Below the pieces are notes generated by a model, which had not been told where the DNA came from, did not search any database, and saw only the letters and a list, made by a program, of their open reading frames with translations. Both the position numbers and the translations under genes were made by a program. From Hymenobacter citatus (GTDB lineage: Bacteria > Bacteroidota > Bacteroidia > Cytophagales > Hymenobacteraceae), in NCBI RefSeq assembly GCF_014333615.1, contig NZ_JACSCY010000005.1, positions 186,001 to 250,000 of the forward strand: DNA of 64,000 nt. The letters are read 5' to 3'. This document shows, piece after piece, positions 63,501-64,000 of this stretch; the first letter of the stretch is position 1, and each line of letters begins with the position of its first letter.

Positions 63501-63992
63501 GTGCGCCTGAATGTGCTGGTAGACGGGCAGTTTGGCGCCAAAGCCTACTCCATGACCAATGCCGTGCTGGCCGAGCAAGGCAAAACCAAGCTCACCCTAC
63601 CCGGCCGCTACAACGGCATCATCGGCAACGGCGTGATTGACAACGGCGACGGCACCTTCCGCCCCAACGACGTGGTGGCCGAGAACGTGCCCGCCTACTA
63701 CTCCCAGCACTACGGCCGCGACAACATCGAGGCCAACCTGTTCCGCACCGATTTCCTGAAGCTGCGCGAGCTCCGCATCGATTACTCCCTACCCGCCAGC
63801 CTGTTGCAGCGCTTCAAGCTCACGCAGGCCACCATCGGCCTCTACGGCCGCGACCTGTACATCCTGACCAAGTGGCCCGCCTACGACCCCGAGTTCGGCA
63901 CCCTGAACGACGACACCGTGAGCCTGGGCTACGAGCTAGGCCAGTTCCCCAGCACCCGCACCATTGGGGTGAATCTGACGGTGGGGATTTGA
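60534..63992 (+). CDS. SusC/RagA family TonB-linked outer membrane transducer
   Basis: A 1152-residue outer membrane importer. Signal peptide about 1-35; an STN domain at about 45-118 (VQQQPLSEVLTSIERQTGYHFLF), which touches the FecR-type protein and makes this a signalling receptor; a carboxypeptidase-like module at 127-200 (VSGRVLDSQGQGLPGVSIRI); then the TonB box/plug with TSLDEVVVTALGIQREEKALGYAV and DALIVVDGVV, and a 22-strand barrel to the end (GVNLTVGI). The gene is complete and ends eight bases before the window does. A susD partner is expected next. The ligand, a glycan or peptide, cannot be read from sequence. Confidence 0.95.
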   Translation: MKKTRYSKRTGHWRPTLLGLGLTVLSATATPAAATADQTTRPSAVPCAVQVQQQPLSEVLTSIERQTGYHFLFAGQGQLLSRRISVQAPHSNLEAVLAQVAAQAGVQFEVQDKRIVLKASRPAAPKSVSGRVLDSQGQGLPGVSIRIKDTSTGTVTDAEGRYQLSAEPGQVLLFSFIGYTTQEVRVETKATYDVVLREDATSLDEVVVTALGIQREEKALGYAVTKLDNEALTEAKSNNWTDALSGKVAGLNLVRSGGGPAGTNRIILRGESSLAGDNDALIVVDGVVLGGSNRNTGTGSSAYLQSESPVDFGTSLNDINPEDIESVSVLKGPAATALYGARGGNGAVIITTKSGKSRKRGIGVTFNSNSSIETISRWPDFQYEYGQGSAGENYYSYNATEDGPSTRSTSSAWGPKFDGQQFYQYDPATNTTATERTPWVPYKNNRKDFFETGKTFVNTVSIDGGTDKTTARLSLTNLQNTWIIPNTGYKRNTVALSLNHKLTDRLRISAKANYTNRYSDNLPSTGYNNQTIMYWNMFQVPNANLNWWKDYWLPGAENITQRSPFSSLIDNPYLIAYEMLNKSNRNTLTGNVQVNYKFGQHWNLMLRSALDYSYEARSQQRPKDTERYKEGMYRTQNIFSQEVNHDFLLQYARTVGKFELSASGGGSRLRNRYVKDELRAERLLYPGIFSFANSRDLPITLPYRAEFAVNSFYGLATVAYNKFLYLDLTARKDWSSTLASVNGVTEIPIYPSVSLSGIVSEVVKLPEVISFAKVRGSWAEVGSGTTVPYRTAYTYAVATGFPSGLSNPGSIANPGLKPRRTRSTELGLDLRFLRNRIGLDVAVYRNNTYDQILEVPVDRASGYNYSVLNAGLVRNQGLEIQANAEILARPSGFGWKMFGTYTANRNKVVELADSVFTYQLQRGPGGRGTVEARPGGNMGAIYGRGYLRAPDGQIIYRNGLPQLTNDVMLLGSALPKWKASIGNEFRYKQVRLNVLVDGQFGAKAYSMTNAVLAEQGKTKLTLPGRYNGIIGNGVIDNGDGTFRPNDVVAENVPAYYSQHYGRDNIEANLFRTDFLKLRELRIDYSLPASLLQRFKLTQATIGLYGRDLYILTKWPAYDPEFGTLNDDTVSLGYELGQFPSTRTIGVNLTVGI

Positions 63993-64000
63993 CCCTCAGG

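Overview
The window looks like chromosomal DNA of a GC-rich Bacteroidota bacterium, most likely Hymenobacter or a close relative in the Cytophagales. Signs are a SusC/RagA TonB-linked receptor with an ECF sigma factor and FecR-type anti-sigma factor, two proteins with type IX secretion sorting domains, small families largely confined to the phylum (DUF4295, DUF5522, DUF1599, a BT_3928-type DoxX protein), TAnnTTTG promoter elements instead of the usual -10 box, few Shine-Dalgarno sites, and a tRNA gene without an encoded CCA end. Genus is an inference from gene content and base composition.

Layout. 1-0.9 kb: a tiny membrane ORF and a minimal type IX cargo. 1.0-4.2 kb: a three-gene type III polyketide cluster (flavoprotein, polyketide synthase, methyltransferase), the clearest candidate for specialised metabolism. 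4.4-18.6 kb: mostly single housekeeping genes (histone-deacetylase-like amidohydrolase, tRNA-Val, PfpI, thioesterase, Ogt, PLD and GH-A hydrolases, cation efflux, APC permease, hemB, ornithine transaminase). 18.7-22.4 kb: translation and secretion block rpmB-rpmG-DUF4295-ftsY-rimO. 22.6-30.9 kb: bshC (bacillithiol), folate cyclo-ligase, exbD, the DUF2157/GDYXXLXY pair, mnmD, a thioesterase and a second ThiE-like protein. 31.1-38.4 kb: a full thiamine operon thiS-thiC-thiD-thiE-thiG-thiH-thiF on the minus strand behind a TPP riboswitch. 38.6-48.3 kb: rlmN, a secreted-protein gene broken by an amber codon, an outer membrane protein, YihY, DUF3891, and the threonine-degrading pair tdh/kbl with a patatin and msrA between them. 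48.5-54.9 kb: cdaA (c-di-AMP) overlapping folP, DUF1599, DoxX, a peptide-type ABC permease, shikimate kinase and a fatty acid hydroxylase. 55-64 kb: a large type IX cargo, a small lipoprotein, and the sigma/FecR/SusC signalling receptor module, which probably continues beyond the window.

The most unusual property is not a gene. About two dozen long intergenic inverted repeats (stems roughly 28 to 90 bp) are scattered through the window. Their stems fall into several unrelated sequence families, yet many share a similar loop core (GAACGA ... TCGTTGNTACG) and very many abut or invade a gene end, so that the stop codon, or in one case both the start and stop codon, lies inside the repeat. Some arms are built of 8-9 bp tandem units, some of smaller palindromes, and some contain otherwise unique flanking sequence in inverted copy. 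The window contains no recognisable transposase or RAYT that would explain them. I regard these as the best candidate for an incompletely described system.
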